64,000 nt of DNA from Paroedura picta. Its lineage: Eukaryota; Chordata; Lepidosauria; Squamata; Gekkonidae. The position numbers and the translations under genes were made by a program. Of this stretch, positions 55,301 to 63,490 are shown piece after piece. The stretch's first letter is position 1, and every line of letters starts with the position of its first letter. Under the pieces are notes generated by a model. The model made no database searches. It was given only the letters and a program-made list of their open reading frames with translations, and was not told where the DNA came from. The DNA is taken from positions 43,567,001 through 43,631,000 of the forward strand of contig NC_135376.1 of the NCBI RefSeq assembly GCF_049243985.1, given 5' to 3'.

Positions 55301-55960
55301 TCTCATACAGCATACTTGTTTTGAATTCCTAGAAACTGAGTCTTTGGATGCAGGGTGGCCATTTTGGGCTGAGACGTTCCCTGTGGTATGTCCTGCAATA
55401 TGCCTGCCATCCTCTAAGCAATTATCTCCTCCTGTTCCCACAGAAAGGCAAGGGGGACCTCAGGAAGAAGGGCCGGCTGGATCCTTACGCCTACATCCCG
55501 CTGAACAGAGCCAAGCTGAACAGGAGGTACAGCATGGAGGGGTGGGGCTTACTGGTAGCTTACTGGTGCCTGTGCCTCTGCAGAACAAAAGTGTTCCTCT
55601 TTCCATAAAGGTTTGTGATGAGTGTGAGAGGGAGAAGTGTGTGTGTGTGCGTGTTTGAAGCCAGCCCCAGCCATAATCCTCCATCTTGGCGCTTTCTCTG
55701 CTACCGAAGAGGCTAAAAGCTTGCAATGCACCAAGTGCTGGCTGGGACTGCTAGCAGCAGGGTTGCAGCATCCACATGTTGCTATGGAGACCTATACCTT
55801 TGTCTGCTTGCTGTCAGCTCATTTTCTAATCTTTGAAGGTTTTATTTTCCCTTGCAGGAAAAAGGCCAAACTTGAAGGACAATATAAGGGCCTCATGAGG
55901 GGGGCCCAACGTGGTGCCCAGGCTGGCAAGAGACAGCGCAAGAAGCAACCCCACATCTAA
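34308..55960 (+). CDS. RRP12: RRP12, ribosome biogenesis and export HEAT-repeat protein
   Basis: RRP12 is a nucleolar/nuclear HEAT-repeat protein (NUC173 family) needed for maturation and export of pre-ribosomes. Thirty-four exons: 34308-34446, 35110-35345, 35607-35690, 36127-36203, 36801-36906, 37282-37398, 38170-38308, 40652-40779, 41019-41117, 41209-41300, 41392-41503, 41741-41841, 41965-42079, 42748-42890, 43300-43421, 44189-44253, 44345-44507, 44914-45068, 45381-45448, 45781-45874, 46387-46545, 46690-46770, 47025-47130, 48226-48333, 48656-48813, 49242-49333, 50874-51026, 51180-51352, 51493-51609, 52837-52886, 53133-53211, 53576-53643, 55444-55526 and 55858-55960. They sum to 3885 bases, 1294 aa (human 1297). 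The start is [10 protein letters not shown]. Conserved blocks include [43 protein letters not shown] and [13 protein letters not shown]. The tail has an acidic run near residue 1160, then [25 protein letters not shown] and a basic end. Confidence 0.97.
37640..38085 (-). repeat. LINE 3' region (L2/CR1-like), minus strand
   Basis: In plus-strand reading the segment begins 'attgctcacctctccccaaa' followed by 'ggctcgaggcaagttac', the complement of a LINE tail. It continues through 'gtggaagagctcagttttac' and 'cattccaccaggtcgaggcc', complements of a C-terminal reverse-transcriptase ORF and UTR. A relative is at 51800-52180. It lies in an RRP12 intron. Confidence 0.6.
38582..39409. mobile_element. 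hAT-type non-autonomous element (828 bp)
   Basis: The ends 'tagagatgtgca' and 'tgcacatcccta' are inverted repeats matching at 11 of 12 positions. Flanks are GTTCCAAA at 38574-38581 and GTTCCAAG at 39410-39417, an 8-bp duplication with one later change. The interior has no transposase reading frame and contains a short tandem array of 'ttggttctgttggact' near 38965-39010. It sits in RRP12 intron 7. Confidence 0.8.
39862..39988 (+). mobile_element. hAT-type short element (127 bp)
   Basis: It begins CAGCGGCCCCCAACC, ends 'gacaaccactg', and shares its left end with the elements at 22680 and 23613. Flanks GTCTAGAG (39854-39861) and GTCTAGCA (39989-39996) match at 6 of 8 bases, so this is an older insertion. 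It is in the same RRP12 intron as the 38582 element. Confidence 0.75.
40085..40588 (+). repeat. L2-type LINE, 3' ORF and UTR fragment
   Basis: 'ggactacagtaatgtgcttt' and 'acattgggctacccttg' read as the LDYCNALYxGLP motif of L2 reverse transcriptase. Later 'cagtggaatgaacttcctga' and the tail 'gctgctaagaggaaaggcag' plus 'aatataaa' complete an L2-like 3' end. Reading frames are broken. Confidence 0.75.
42235..42602 (+). repeat. L2-type LINE, 3' end
   Basis: 'ctctgtgatgctctgcccag' is the end of the ORF. It is followed by a 3' UTR closing 'gttaactgccttggtggccc', 'aggaaaacgggatataaaag' and 'taaataaa', the classical L2 ending. It is in RRP12 intron 13. Confidence 0.75.
43690..43919 (+). repeat. tRNA-derived SINE, full length
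   Basis: The head 'gtgtggtgtagtgggcggag' and B-box-like 'cccaggttgcaatcc' are followed by 'ctgggtgaccctggtctggt' and a tail 'tgggatataaacaaagaaaa'. A sister copy is at 52219-52442. It is in RRP12 intron 15. Confidence 0.8.
45180..45358 (+). repeat. CR1-type LINE tail
   Basis: 'ggttggactagatgacgctg', 'gaggtcccttccaactctat' and 'gattctgtgattga' are the CR1 3' terminus. It ends 22 bases before RRP12 exon 19, so it also supplies part of that exon's acceptor region. Confidence 0.8.
47553..47630 (-). repeat. LINE/SINE-type tail, minus strand
   Basis: Plus-strand 'tatttattatttattcattc' followed by 'aacttctacattgcccc' is the complement of an L2/CR1-type tail ending in TAAA-like repeats. Confidence 0.45.
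47685..47943 (+). repeat. tRNA-derived SINE, full length
   Basis: Head 'ttggtgtggtggttaagaac', middle 'agctgggtgaccttgggctc' and 'cacagggtgtctgttgtagg', tail 'ggggtataaaaaccaactct'. Same family as 49854-50118. It is in RRP12 intron 23. Confidence 0.8.
49159..49187. repeat. (TG)n microsatellite followed by a G run
   Basis: About eight TG units at 49159-49174 lead into a run of G. It lies 55 bases upstream of RRP12 exon 26. Confidence 0.85.
49854..50118 (+). repeat. tRNA-derived SINE, reference copy
   Basis: The most complete copy of this family here. It has the tRNA-like head 'ttggtgtagtgcttaggagt' with B box 'gggttcgattctgc', the body 'cagggctctctcagcctcac' and the tail 'gtaagccgctttgagcctcc', 'gtagagaaaa' and 'catataagaacca'. 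Other copies are at 1-72, 30729-30885 (minus) and 47685-47943. Confidence 0.85.
51729..51800. mobile_element. Half of a palindromic hAT-like element
   Basis: 'gctggcaggagctcatggga', 'attgtagtccatggatatct' and 'gcagtttgactacccc' match the right arm of 32977-33112. The left arm is missing. Confidence 0.65.
51800..52180 (-). repeat. LINE 3' region (L2/CR1-like), minus strand, degraded
   Basis: The segment 'ctgttttacaggccctttgg' and preceding text resemble the 37640-38085 element in the same orientation. Similarity is patchy. Confidence 0.45.
52219..52442 (+). repeat. tRNA-derived SINE, full length
   Basis: 'gggagatccaggttcaaatc' carries the B box, 'cacagggttgttgtgaggat' the body and 'gggaaaggcagggtataaat' the tail. 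It is a sister of the copy at 43690-43919 and lies in RRP12 intron 29. Confidence 0.8.
53752..54105 (+). repeat. LINE reverse-transcriptase fragment (L2/CR1-like)
   Basis: 'cacagggttccagcttttgt' followed by 'ctcatgctatttaacatgaa' and 'acctctgttggaggt' reads as a decayed GVPQGSxLSPxLFNxYMKPL motif of an L2-type reverse transcriptase. Upstream text fits the preceding RT region with breaks. It lies in RRP12 intron 32. Confidence 0.65.
54118..54316 (-). repeat. 5S-rRNA-derived SINE, minus strand
   Basis: The complement shows 'caatctcatcaaatcttgga' followed by 'agccaggcagaattggccct', the 5S-like head, and a body ending in the complement of 'tcatagctgatttacaagca'. Orientation is opposite to the copy at 2127-2340. 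Confidence 0.75.
54620..54705 (+). repeat. Unclassified squamate repeat fragment
   Basis: 'gctcagaagtatgtcccatt', 'ggggcatactcccagcacag' and 'cttaggattgcagtgt' match a very common reptile fragment. Opposite or partial copies are at 32700-32765, 33147-33192 and about 61025-61070. Confidence 0.5.
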
Positions 55961-56307
55961 AGGAGAAAAGATTCACGAAAACTCTGTCAAGGCAACTGGA
56001 CTGTGGGAGGATCTGATCATTGCCACTCCTGAGCTGGTCTCTGCAAGCAGTATGTGATCTCATGTCTTGCACATTGGCCATGTACGCGTGCAGGCTTTCC
56101 CCCCTGTAGACCAAAAGAAGATCAATGGAATATATACATACCACCCCAGTAATTTGTTTTAAGGATCTATGCAGTTTAGCTCTTTCCTCCAGAGGACAGT
56201 TAGTAGTTCTGAGTACAAATGTGTACATTTCAAGCAGCCTTTGGCTTTCTGGAGTGTGTATGTGTGTGTGAAGGAGAAAGAAAGATTGACAGCTCTAATT
56301 TTTGAGC

Positions 56308-56313
56308 AATAAA
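56308..56313 (+). other. RRP12: RRP12 poly(A) signal
   Basis: AATAAA lies 348 bases past the RRP12 stop, with no earlier canonical signal. Confidence 0.75.
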
Positions 56314-57507
56314 TGCTATTAAACCCAGAAGCAGCAGAGGTTGGTCTAATAAAAACCTCTCCCTCCGCCTATTTTCCTCCGGTTTGTTGAGTACCAGAAA
56401 CATTCTGGCAGCTATTTCTGAGAACTCACTAGGATCTTTCCTGAGATTCAGGACATATTCTGTGATAGATGGTAAGAATGGAGGTGAAAATTGACATGAG
56501 CTGTTCCCTAGATCAGGGATAGCTAACCTGTGAGAAGCAAGAAATCCTGGTTTCTAAGCCAAACACTACCTGGCTCCATTATCAGGTATTTTTTTTCTTC
56601 CATTAAATGCCAAGAACAGACAGCATGAAGAATGCTGTGCTATTTATTACCTACTGCCATGTACAAAAAGTTAGATTCAATGTATATTGGCTATTGATTA
56701 CTACTAGTAATTTTCTTTGCACATATTAGATATTTGCCATAATATGCCAATAAGGCAATTTTGTATAGAGTGTCCTCTCTCTGGAAAGAACTAATTCAGA
56801 AAGATGCTTAAAGGCAGTTTAAACAGTAATATACTAAAAGGTATAGTAATAAAATACTTTAAATAAGACTACTTGGAGTAATTATTCAAGTTTTACACGT
56901 TTCTCTCTTTTCAGGCCATTGAGTTCATTTTACTATCTTTAGCTGTTTTTCCCTCTCTTGGTTTTCCTCCCTCTATCAGGGTTTTAAAGTTTCTTGTTTC
57001 AAAAAGGGTGACAGTTCAGGCCACAACTTCTCACAAAAACATATCCTCTTCATGTTTCTAAGTAACACTGATTAAGGAAGATGGGTTTACATGGGGAACT
57101 TGCACAATACCGGGGGCTGTTGCAGTGCCATACTATTGTTTGCTCTAAGGGGGGGGGGGAGAGAAGGCATAGGAAAATGGAAGTTTTTTTATCATTCAGA
57201 ATGATGTGCCCATGGATGTTCATAACAAAGGGACTTTGTGCTGCTGCTGAGAAAATGAAGGACAGGTTGGGGGTTTTTATTAGCATCCTCATAGAAACAG
57301 AACCATGTATATGCCAGCTTTGCATCTACAACCTGATATATATGCCTACTACTGTTTGCAAATGTACATTCACTCTCCATGTGAAACCAGGAATGTGAGA
57401 TTTAAATAATATGGTCAGCTGAGCATCTGTTAAATATAGTATTGGAATTGCTGAACTCATATGTAAAGAAAAATCAAGTGTACATGTATTATACGTTTCC
57501 ACTATTC

Positions 57508-57692
57508 AGCCTTCTATCCTTCCGAGGTTGGTAAAATGAGTACCCAGCTTGCTGGGGGGTAAACGGTAATGACTGGGGAAGGCACTGGCAAACCACCCCG
57601 TATTGAGTCTGCCATGAAAACACTAGAGGGCGTCACCCCAAGGGTCAGGCATGACCCGGTGCTTGCACAGGGGATACCTTTACCTTTACCAC
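57508..57692 (+). repeat. Sauria-type SINE, 5'-truncated
   Basis: It is nearly identical, by eye about six differences over 180 bases, to the 3' two thirds of the element at 2836-3128, including 'gctggggggtaaacggtaat' and the 'cttgcacaggggatacc' tail. The truncated start fits incomplete reverse transcription. Confidence 0.85.
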
Positions 57693-57908
57693 TTTGGAAC
57701 AGGGCTCCAGTTCCCAGGTAAGACAGATTAATACATGAGTGGTGTTAATGAAAGCTCATCATGTGGATTTGTCACTCAAGACTTCACACCTCTTCACAAT
57801 CAAGACAGCTAAAGTGTAGACACAATACAAGAATGGCCTGGGTCCCTCGCCTACACTCACTTTGAATTCAGGATGCACTAAAGGGATGGCAGGAATGTTC
57901 ACCATGGG

Positions 57909-58055
57909 TAGGGTTGCCAGCTTCCAGGTAGCACCAGGGGATCTTTTTCAGTTGATCTCCAGACAACCAAGATCAGCCGCCCTAGAGAAAATAGCTGCTT
58001 TTGAGGATGGACTTTATGACATTTCACCCTGCAGAGGCCCCTACCATCCTCAGGC
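57909..58055 (-). repeat. TIR-type interspersed repeat, partial
   Basis: It begins 'agggttgccagcttccaggt' and contains 'cagttgatctccagac', the complement of a common squamate element with ends 'agggttgcca' and 'tggcaaccct'. The other end is lost. Class not certain. Confidence 0.5.
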
Positions 58056-58059
58056 CCCA

Positions 58060-58720
58060 ACTTACATCACTGCAGTCTATCAGGAACCTGGGTGTGATCC
58101 TTGACTTCCTTAACAATGGAAGTTCAGTTCATGAGTGAGCACAGCTGGTCTTCTTTCATCTTCGCCAAGCAAAGCTATCGCCCTATCTGACCTCAGAATA
58201 CCTTTCCACAGTGATCCATGCAGTGGTCATTTCTAGACTGGATTACTTTAACTTGCTCTATGCAGGCCTTCCCTTATCCCTTATTCCCTTATCCCTGCTT
58301 TGGAAACTACAGTCGGTTCAAATGCAGCTGCCTGACTTGCTTTGGAAACTCCCAAGCACCATGGAAAGCCCATATTACACCAATACTTAAGCAGTTGCAC
58401 TGACTACAATTGAATATCTGATAAGATGTAAGGTGTTGGTGCTCCCCTTCAAGGCCTTATGTGGTCAGGGTCCTGCATACCTCAAGGACCATCTGTTTGT
58501 CTATTTTCCCCGAAGACTGACTGGTGGTAATTCCTGGCCCCAGAGAAATCTGCCTGGCTGTGACCAGAGCTAGAGCCTTTTCATCTGTCAACCAAATCTG
58601 GTGGAATGAGCTCCCTGATGACATCAAGGCGATGACATCAAGGCCCTAGTGCAAAATGGCGCTCTTCTGCCAGGTTTTTGGATAAAACCAGCAACAAGGA
58701 CTCCAATCTGACCCAACTGC
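58060..58720 (+). repeat. L2-type LINE, reverse-transcriptase C-terminal part
   Basis: 'aacctgggtgtgatccttga' reads NLGVIL, and 'ctagactggattactttaac' and 'ttgctctatgcaggcctt' read SRLDYFNLLYAGLP, the L2 RT signature. 'tggaatgagctccctgatga' is the end of the ORF. Stops and shifts show it is dead. Confidence 0.75.
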
Positions 58721-58987
58721 CTGGAAATTGCAATACTGATGACCATGTCCCCTCATCTGGCAGAATGTTCTTTGTGATCTTGTTATTTACTAGTTATGCC
58801 TCCTTGCCTCCAATGGTTACAAATGTTGCAGTGTGTTTTCTAGTTTCTATGCTCCATGTTCACCCCCCTGAGATGCCAAGTAAGGGGCTGTATAGAAGCC
58901 TAACTGAGAGTCACAACTGATCAATTACAGTGATCAGTTCCCTGAAGAAGAGTGTGGGAGACTGCACTCTATGGCATTATACTATGC

Positions 58988-59101
58988 TGGGGTGACCAAA
59001 CTGTCCAGATTTCATTGGACAACAATTTCCAATTCCCTGCCAAGGGCTCATGGGAATTGTAGTGCATGGACATCTGGAGAGCCACAGTTTGGCCACCCCT
59101 G
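58988..59101. mobile_element. Palindromic hAT-type MITE (114 bp) with perfect 8-bp TSD
   Basis: Ends 'tggggtgaccaaactg' and 'cagtttggccacccctg' are inverted repeats. The flanks are exact copies of TACTATGC at 58980-58987 and 59102-59109. The interior shares 'gggctcatgggaattgtagt' with the palindrome at 32977, so that family can be assigned to hAT. Confidence 0.85.
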
Positions 59102-59188
59102 TACTATGCTGAGGTAAATTGTTGCCTCCCCAGAAACCACCCTCTCTCGGTTCCATCCTAGAACTGGCCAATCTTTAGATGGCCTGTA

Positions 59189-59402
59189 ATTAGGGTTGCC
59201 AGCTCTGGGTTGGGAAATGCATTGAGACTTTGGGGGTGGACATGGGAGTGGGCAGAATTTAGAGCACATGCTGCTATGTATGCTATGGAGTCCACCCTTC
59301 AAAGCAGCCATTTTTCTCCAGGGAGAAGCCTGGAAATGAGCAGCAAAACTGGGGGATTCTCAGGATCCACCTGGGGACTGGCACCCCTCCAACAGTCACC
59401 TA
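59189..59402 (+). repeat. TIR-type interspersed repeat
   Basis: It begins 'agggttgccagctctgggtt' and ends near 'acctggggactggcacccct', imperfect inverted ends of the same family as 57909-58055. It contains 'ttcaaagcagccatttttct'. No target duplication is visible. Confidence 0.6.
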
Positions 59403-59579
59403 CCCCGTTGAAGACCTAAAAATAGATGTACTGGTGTGTGATCGAGGCAGTCTAAAAACCCTTTTATTAAGCGACGTTTTTATTCATGGCTTATTAATTG
59501 ATTTTGGACAAAACTCCGAATCTGCAGCTCCCAGGTAAATTGTCCTAGCTGGATGATCACCTCTGACGCTCTCCTGTCA

Positions 59580-59816
59580 CCCTCCGCTTCACGCAAGACG
59601 GGACTCACAACGCCCGACGAGCACGCTGCAGGACTTTCCTGCCCACTTTTTGGTTTATTCTCCCACGGGCCGCGTGGGGGCGATAGGCGTTAGCCACGTT
59701 CGAACAGGCCAATGGGTGGATGAAAAGGAGGAGAGAGTGGGCGGGACTCCTCTGGAAAGGACCAATTGCCTTTTGGCACTCAACGGCCAATGGGACCGCA
59801 GAGCGGCAAGTATGAG
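59580..59816 (+). promoter_or_regulatory. ARHGAP19: ARHGAP19 promoter with three CCAAT boxes
   Basis: The GC-rich stretch before the ATG holds CCAAT at 59709-59713, 59762-59766 and 59787-59791, and TTCGAA at 59699-59704, which could be a CHR-like element. Several CCAAT boxes with a CHR is the usual design of G2/M genes, and ARHGAP19 is mitotic. The TTCGAA lies upstream of the CCAAT boxes, unlike the common order, so that motif is doubtful. Confidence 0.5.
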
Positions 59817-59857
59817 ATGGCGGAGTCGGCTTTGACGGGCGGCCGGGAGCCCTGCAG
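59817..59857 (+). CDS. ARHGAP19: Probable first coding exon of ARHGAP19 (partial gene)
   Basis: A CpG-rich exon encodes MAESALTGGREPC plus two bases of the next codon, then a GTAGGA donor at 59858. Human ARHGAP19, a RhoA GTPase-activating protein acting in mitosis and cytokinesis, starts MATEAQSEGEVPARESGR, which is only loosely similar. The stronger argument is position: in human ARHGAP19 is the next gene beyond RRP12 (and FRAT) on the same strand. The RhoGAP domain exons are not in the window, so intron 1 is longer than 4.1 kb. An out-of-frame ATG overlaps just upstream at 59812. Another gene with a short first exon cannot be ruled out. Confidence 0.55.
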
Positions 59858-60829
59858 GTAGGAACCGTTGGCGGCTTCCTCGCGAAGGGGCCGAGCTGAA
59901 TCGGCCGCCGATCAGTGGGGCTTGCAGGGGATTTAGAGGGACGGTCGTGTGAAAAGCTCTAAGGCCCTGCGGGGAGGCAGCGGGCTGGATGCAGTGGGAG
60001 CAGCCGTTAGATGTCCAACCGCGTTTGGGGAGAAGCAGTTCGCTGCATTTCCCGTTGGCCTTTGAACAGGGGGGATATGGGAATGGCAGTTTTAGCAAAG
60101 CCCCAGACTAATCTCCCTGGAGTGTATAACCTTCACGTTTACTTGCCTAAGGGGACTGCAATGGGATCATCTCAATGGGATCATCTCAATGCTGTGCTAT
60201 TGTGCTTGACAGCAGCCACGGAGCTGTGGCTGGTTGTCTGGTGATGAAAGCGTTTACTGTGGCAGGCCTGGGCCTGCAAGTCTACGTGCATTCCCAAATG
60301 GTTTGAATAGTTGCTGCTTGCCTAGAATACCTAAATCACATTTTGTGTGACAGCTTCAATAAGGGACGTTGTCTGTAGAGCAATTGGGGAGCTTGATAAG
60401 AGTTTCTGTGGCTTAGGAATGTGTGGATGAGGCTATGAAGTGGTTCTTGGGCTTATTGTACCATAGTTTTGTGGGCTTGCACCTACATCTGGTGTGGATG
60501 AAGTACATTCTCATTTAGCAAGAGCCTTTCATATAGATAAAAGAATTAAATGTTTTCTGTCACTTCAAAGATGGATTTGTGAGTTCAGTTTATGTTATTA
60601 ACTATTTCTGTTATAACCATTTCCTCCTTTCTTATTAGTCGGTTATTATGACTTTCTTGTGTCATTACAACAGTGTTTCTTCTTGGAAGGGTAAGCACTC
60701 CACCATTCAGTCTTGGGTTTGCTGGTTAAATTTGGTGTAGGGTTTAAGTCCCTTTTCTATATGCTTTTCTGGAGCTTCAGGGACATCGTCTGGCTGTCCC
60801 AAGCTGCTACCTCAACAGTACAATCCTAG

Positions 60830-60961
60830 AACAAAATCTGAGTCCAGTGGTAACTTTAAGACCAATGAAGTTTTATTCAAGGTATAAGCTTTTGTGTGCA
60901 TGCTTATATCTTGAAGAAAATTTTGTGCGTCTTAAAGGTGCCAGTGGACTCAAACTTTGTT
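60830..60961. repeat. Foldback repeat with 33-bp inverted ends
   Basis: Positions 60830-60862 and 60929-60961 are inverted repeats matching at about 28 of 33 positions, around 'gtctta' and 'aaggtgccagtggactcaaa' (right arm). The family is common in reptiles; one arm is also at about 16452-16485. The class is unknown to me. Confidence 0.7.
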
Positions 60962-61947
60962 CTGCTGCTTCAGACCAACACAGCTACCCACGACAACCGT
61001 AGTGCAAGCATAAGTGGAAGTACCCCTTCATTACAATGGACTTAGAGTACTTATGTTTAGGATTATAACTTTGGTGATATCTATAGATGTGGACAATCCC
61101 TTATTAATATTTTCTTTTAGAAGGCTTCTGAACAATTGAAACATTTACCATTTCATCTAGTTCTTCTGAGGGTGCAGCAAGTAGAAGTAATTCTTTGATC
61201 TGTATTCACAATTGTACTATTTCATATTCATAGCAAGCCAGTCTGACAACACTACTTGATTATTTTGGGACCAGATCAATGAGGTATAATTTGCATTTGC
61301 AAATAGTGTTTCTAGATAATTGCCTTCTTCCTAGATTTGCGTTGACTGTTAAATAGACACTATGAACATAAATACTTCTGCAAGACTGGATGCATTTTAA
61401 TACGCCTCTTAAGGATGGTGAGTGTAGAAAGATGGTTGCAGCTTGAAACATCTAGGCTGAGTGGGTTTTCTTCTTCCAGCTGCAGGCATTTGCAGCTTCG
61501 GGGTGGCTGGGGGTGCAAGTTGAAGGACTCTTGGCCTTGCAGACCTTGGCCAGATGAATTAATCTGGTGGTCACCAACCCAGGATGTTTTGCTTTTTACA
61601 TTTTCTTTTTATTTTATACTTTGTTGTACTTGAGCTTTTTTCAAAGTATGCACCCTGTAAGCCTCTTAGGGTCCCCTATGAGGAGAAAAACTAGATAAAA
61701 AACAGGGCTTTGCTATTTTAGCTGAACATAATTTTTTCTCTGTGGCTTTGCCTGCTTTCAGCTATAGCGCTTACTTTCTGAAGCCATATTTAATTTTAAT
61801 CAACTTTTGGGATGCAGAAATAGAACACGATGTCTGCAGGGATTAAGGGGTGCTGCTTGCTTACATCTGTTTCTATTGTACCTGTTGCTGAGGGAACTTC
61901 TTGGCAGTCTTGCCACTGCTGGAAGTACCCATATAGCTGTTGCATTG

Positions 61948-62277
61948 GATTGGGGTTCCCAACCTTTTTGAACTGTGGACGCAATCACAAAATGGGTGCT
62001 GCAGCAGCTGGAGGCAAGTATGCAGATGAAGCAAGGTTAAGAGTGGTAATTTAAACAATATTCTGGGAAAGACAAGTGAGAGAATTAAAACCAATATTCT
62101 GGTGGCAGCTGCTTCTCTAATCATATTTTAATTAGCACAATCAGTCAGATTTCTAGGGGCTAATCAGAAGCCTGGCTAGGCAGCATGTGGCCCCACCCAC
62201 TTTCAAAAACACTTGGTGGGCACTGGGAAATGGATTGTTGGGCACCATGATGCTGATAAGTACCCTCTTGGGGACAC
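61948..62277. mobile_element. hAT-like non-autonomous element (about 330 bp)
   Basis: The left end contains 'ggggttcccaacctttttga' and the right end 'ttgggcaccatgatgctgat' then 'cttggggac', complementary in the GGGGTTCCCAA / TTGGGGAC part. Flanks TTGCATTG (61940-61947) and TTGCATTA (62278-62285) differ at one base, which fits an 8-bp duplication. Confidence 0.7.
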
Positions 62278-62287
62278 TTGCATTATA

Positions 62288-62356
62288 CCAGGGGTGTCTA
62301 ACTGTGGCTCTCCAGATGTCCATGGATGTCTGAAAAAACATAGTTTGGACATCCTG
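62288..62356. mobile_element. Short palindromic hAT-like element (69 bp)
   Basis: It begins 'ccaggggtgtctaactgtgg' and ends 'tagtttggacatcctg', with flanks GCATTATA (62280-62287) and GCATTAGA (62357-62364) matching at 7 of 8. The left flank overlaps the right flank of the previous element. Confidence 0.65.
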
Positions 62357-62907
62357 GCATTAGATGAATTATCCTTTCTCTGTTACGGAGAAGAGGGTGC
62401 TTTCTACCTTGAACTTGAAACCTCAAGTTTTGAATCTCTTAAAATTGTACAAAATAAAGCCAGATCTGGAGAAATTGGTTTGGTATCTAAGTTTATGTTA
62501 CCGCTTTGCCTTCATCTTGAGCTTCATTTATCAAAATTTCTCATCTAAAGTTCATGTAACCTTGTCTGGGACAGAAGGTCTGTTCGTGTATCATAAAAAA
62601 TAGTAGAGCAAAACAGACAAAAACAAAACAAAACAAAAACCTGTGCAGAATTGTGAGCCAAAGCTAGAAATGGAAACTTGACTGCCAAGTAGGGGTAGAT
62701 AGCATATGAACTGGTATTGGTCTTGTGACTCTGTCTTAATGTATATAGTCAAAATGTTTTTTATCACATTTAGGAAGATGTATTTTAAAGAATCTTATAC
62801 TACTTATGTTTTGCTATGCGTAGTTGAACCTGTCTCTATCTTCCCCTCACTTCAAACTGAAAAACCAGAACTATACACAGTGTTCCAAAAGAAGGCTCAC
62901 CATAGAT

Positions 62908-63232
62908 CAGCCTTTCTCTACTGTTTTACTATTGAGAAACCCCTGAAACTTTCTTCAGGCTTTGACAAACTCCAGAAATGGTGTGATGGCGCTGAGTATG
63001 GTTGGGAAACATAGCTGTGTACATGCCCACCCAGGGCCCCTCCCCTTCCCACCCCTCCAGGCTCATCATTGACCATTTTAGGGGGGGGAGAGGTCAACAT
63101 GACCATAAATGGTCATATCTCCAGATAAAGGTTTAACAAATTTAGAAAATATATAGAAAATTAATTGACTCCTACTCGTTCAGGAAACCCTTCCAGGGCT
63201 ATCAAGAATCCCCAGGGTTTCACAAAAGCCTG
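62908..63232. mobile_element. hAT-type non-autonomous element (325 bp) with perfect 8-bp TSD
   Basis: It begins 'cagcctttctctactgtttt' and ends 'gggtttcacaaaagcctg', with short inverted ends of the CAGxCTTT form. Exact copies of CCATAGAT flank it at 62900-62907 and 63233-63240. No coding capacity is seen. Confidence 0.85.
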
Positions 63233-63261
63233 CCATAGATCTATTAAAAGGAATTACAAAC

Positions 63262-63490
63262 CAGTTTGATTTATTTATTGCTTTTTCATCTCATTTTACC
63301 TCTGAGATGTTCAGGGCAGCATGCAAAGATATTTCTTCCTCCTTTTTATCTTCACAAAAAGTGTTGAGTAGGTTACTCTGAAAGAAAGATCGGTCCAAAG
63401 TCACCTAGTGAACCATATAGTTCATTGGGGATTTCAGCCTGAGACTCCTCAGTTGTAGTCCGACAACCTAACTACTATACCATGCTGACA
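63262..63490 (-). repeat. tRNA-derived SINE, minus strand
   Basis: The complement reads as a head 'agtagttaggttgtcggact', B-box region 'ggctgaaatcccc', body 'actaggtgactttggaccga' and an A-rich tail with 'aataaataaatc'. It is related to the 43690 and 52219 copies but diverged. Confidence 0.7.

Larger units (their letters stand above)
56340..59570. other. Spacer between RRP12 and ARHGAP19, no FRAT gene seen
   Basis: In mammals the single-exon FRAT1 and FRAT2 genes lie here. No long GC-rich open frame is present on either strand. Contents are a truncated Sauria-type SINE, two TIR-type repeats beginning 'agggttgccagc', an L2 fragment and a short hAT element. Confidence 0.65.
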
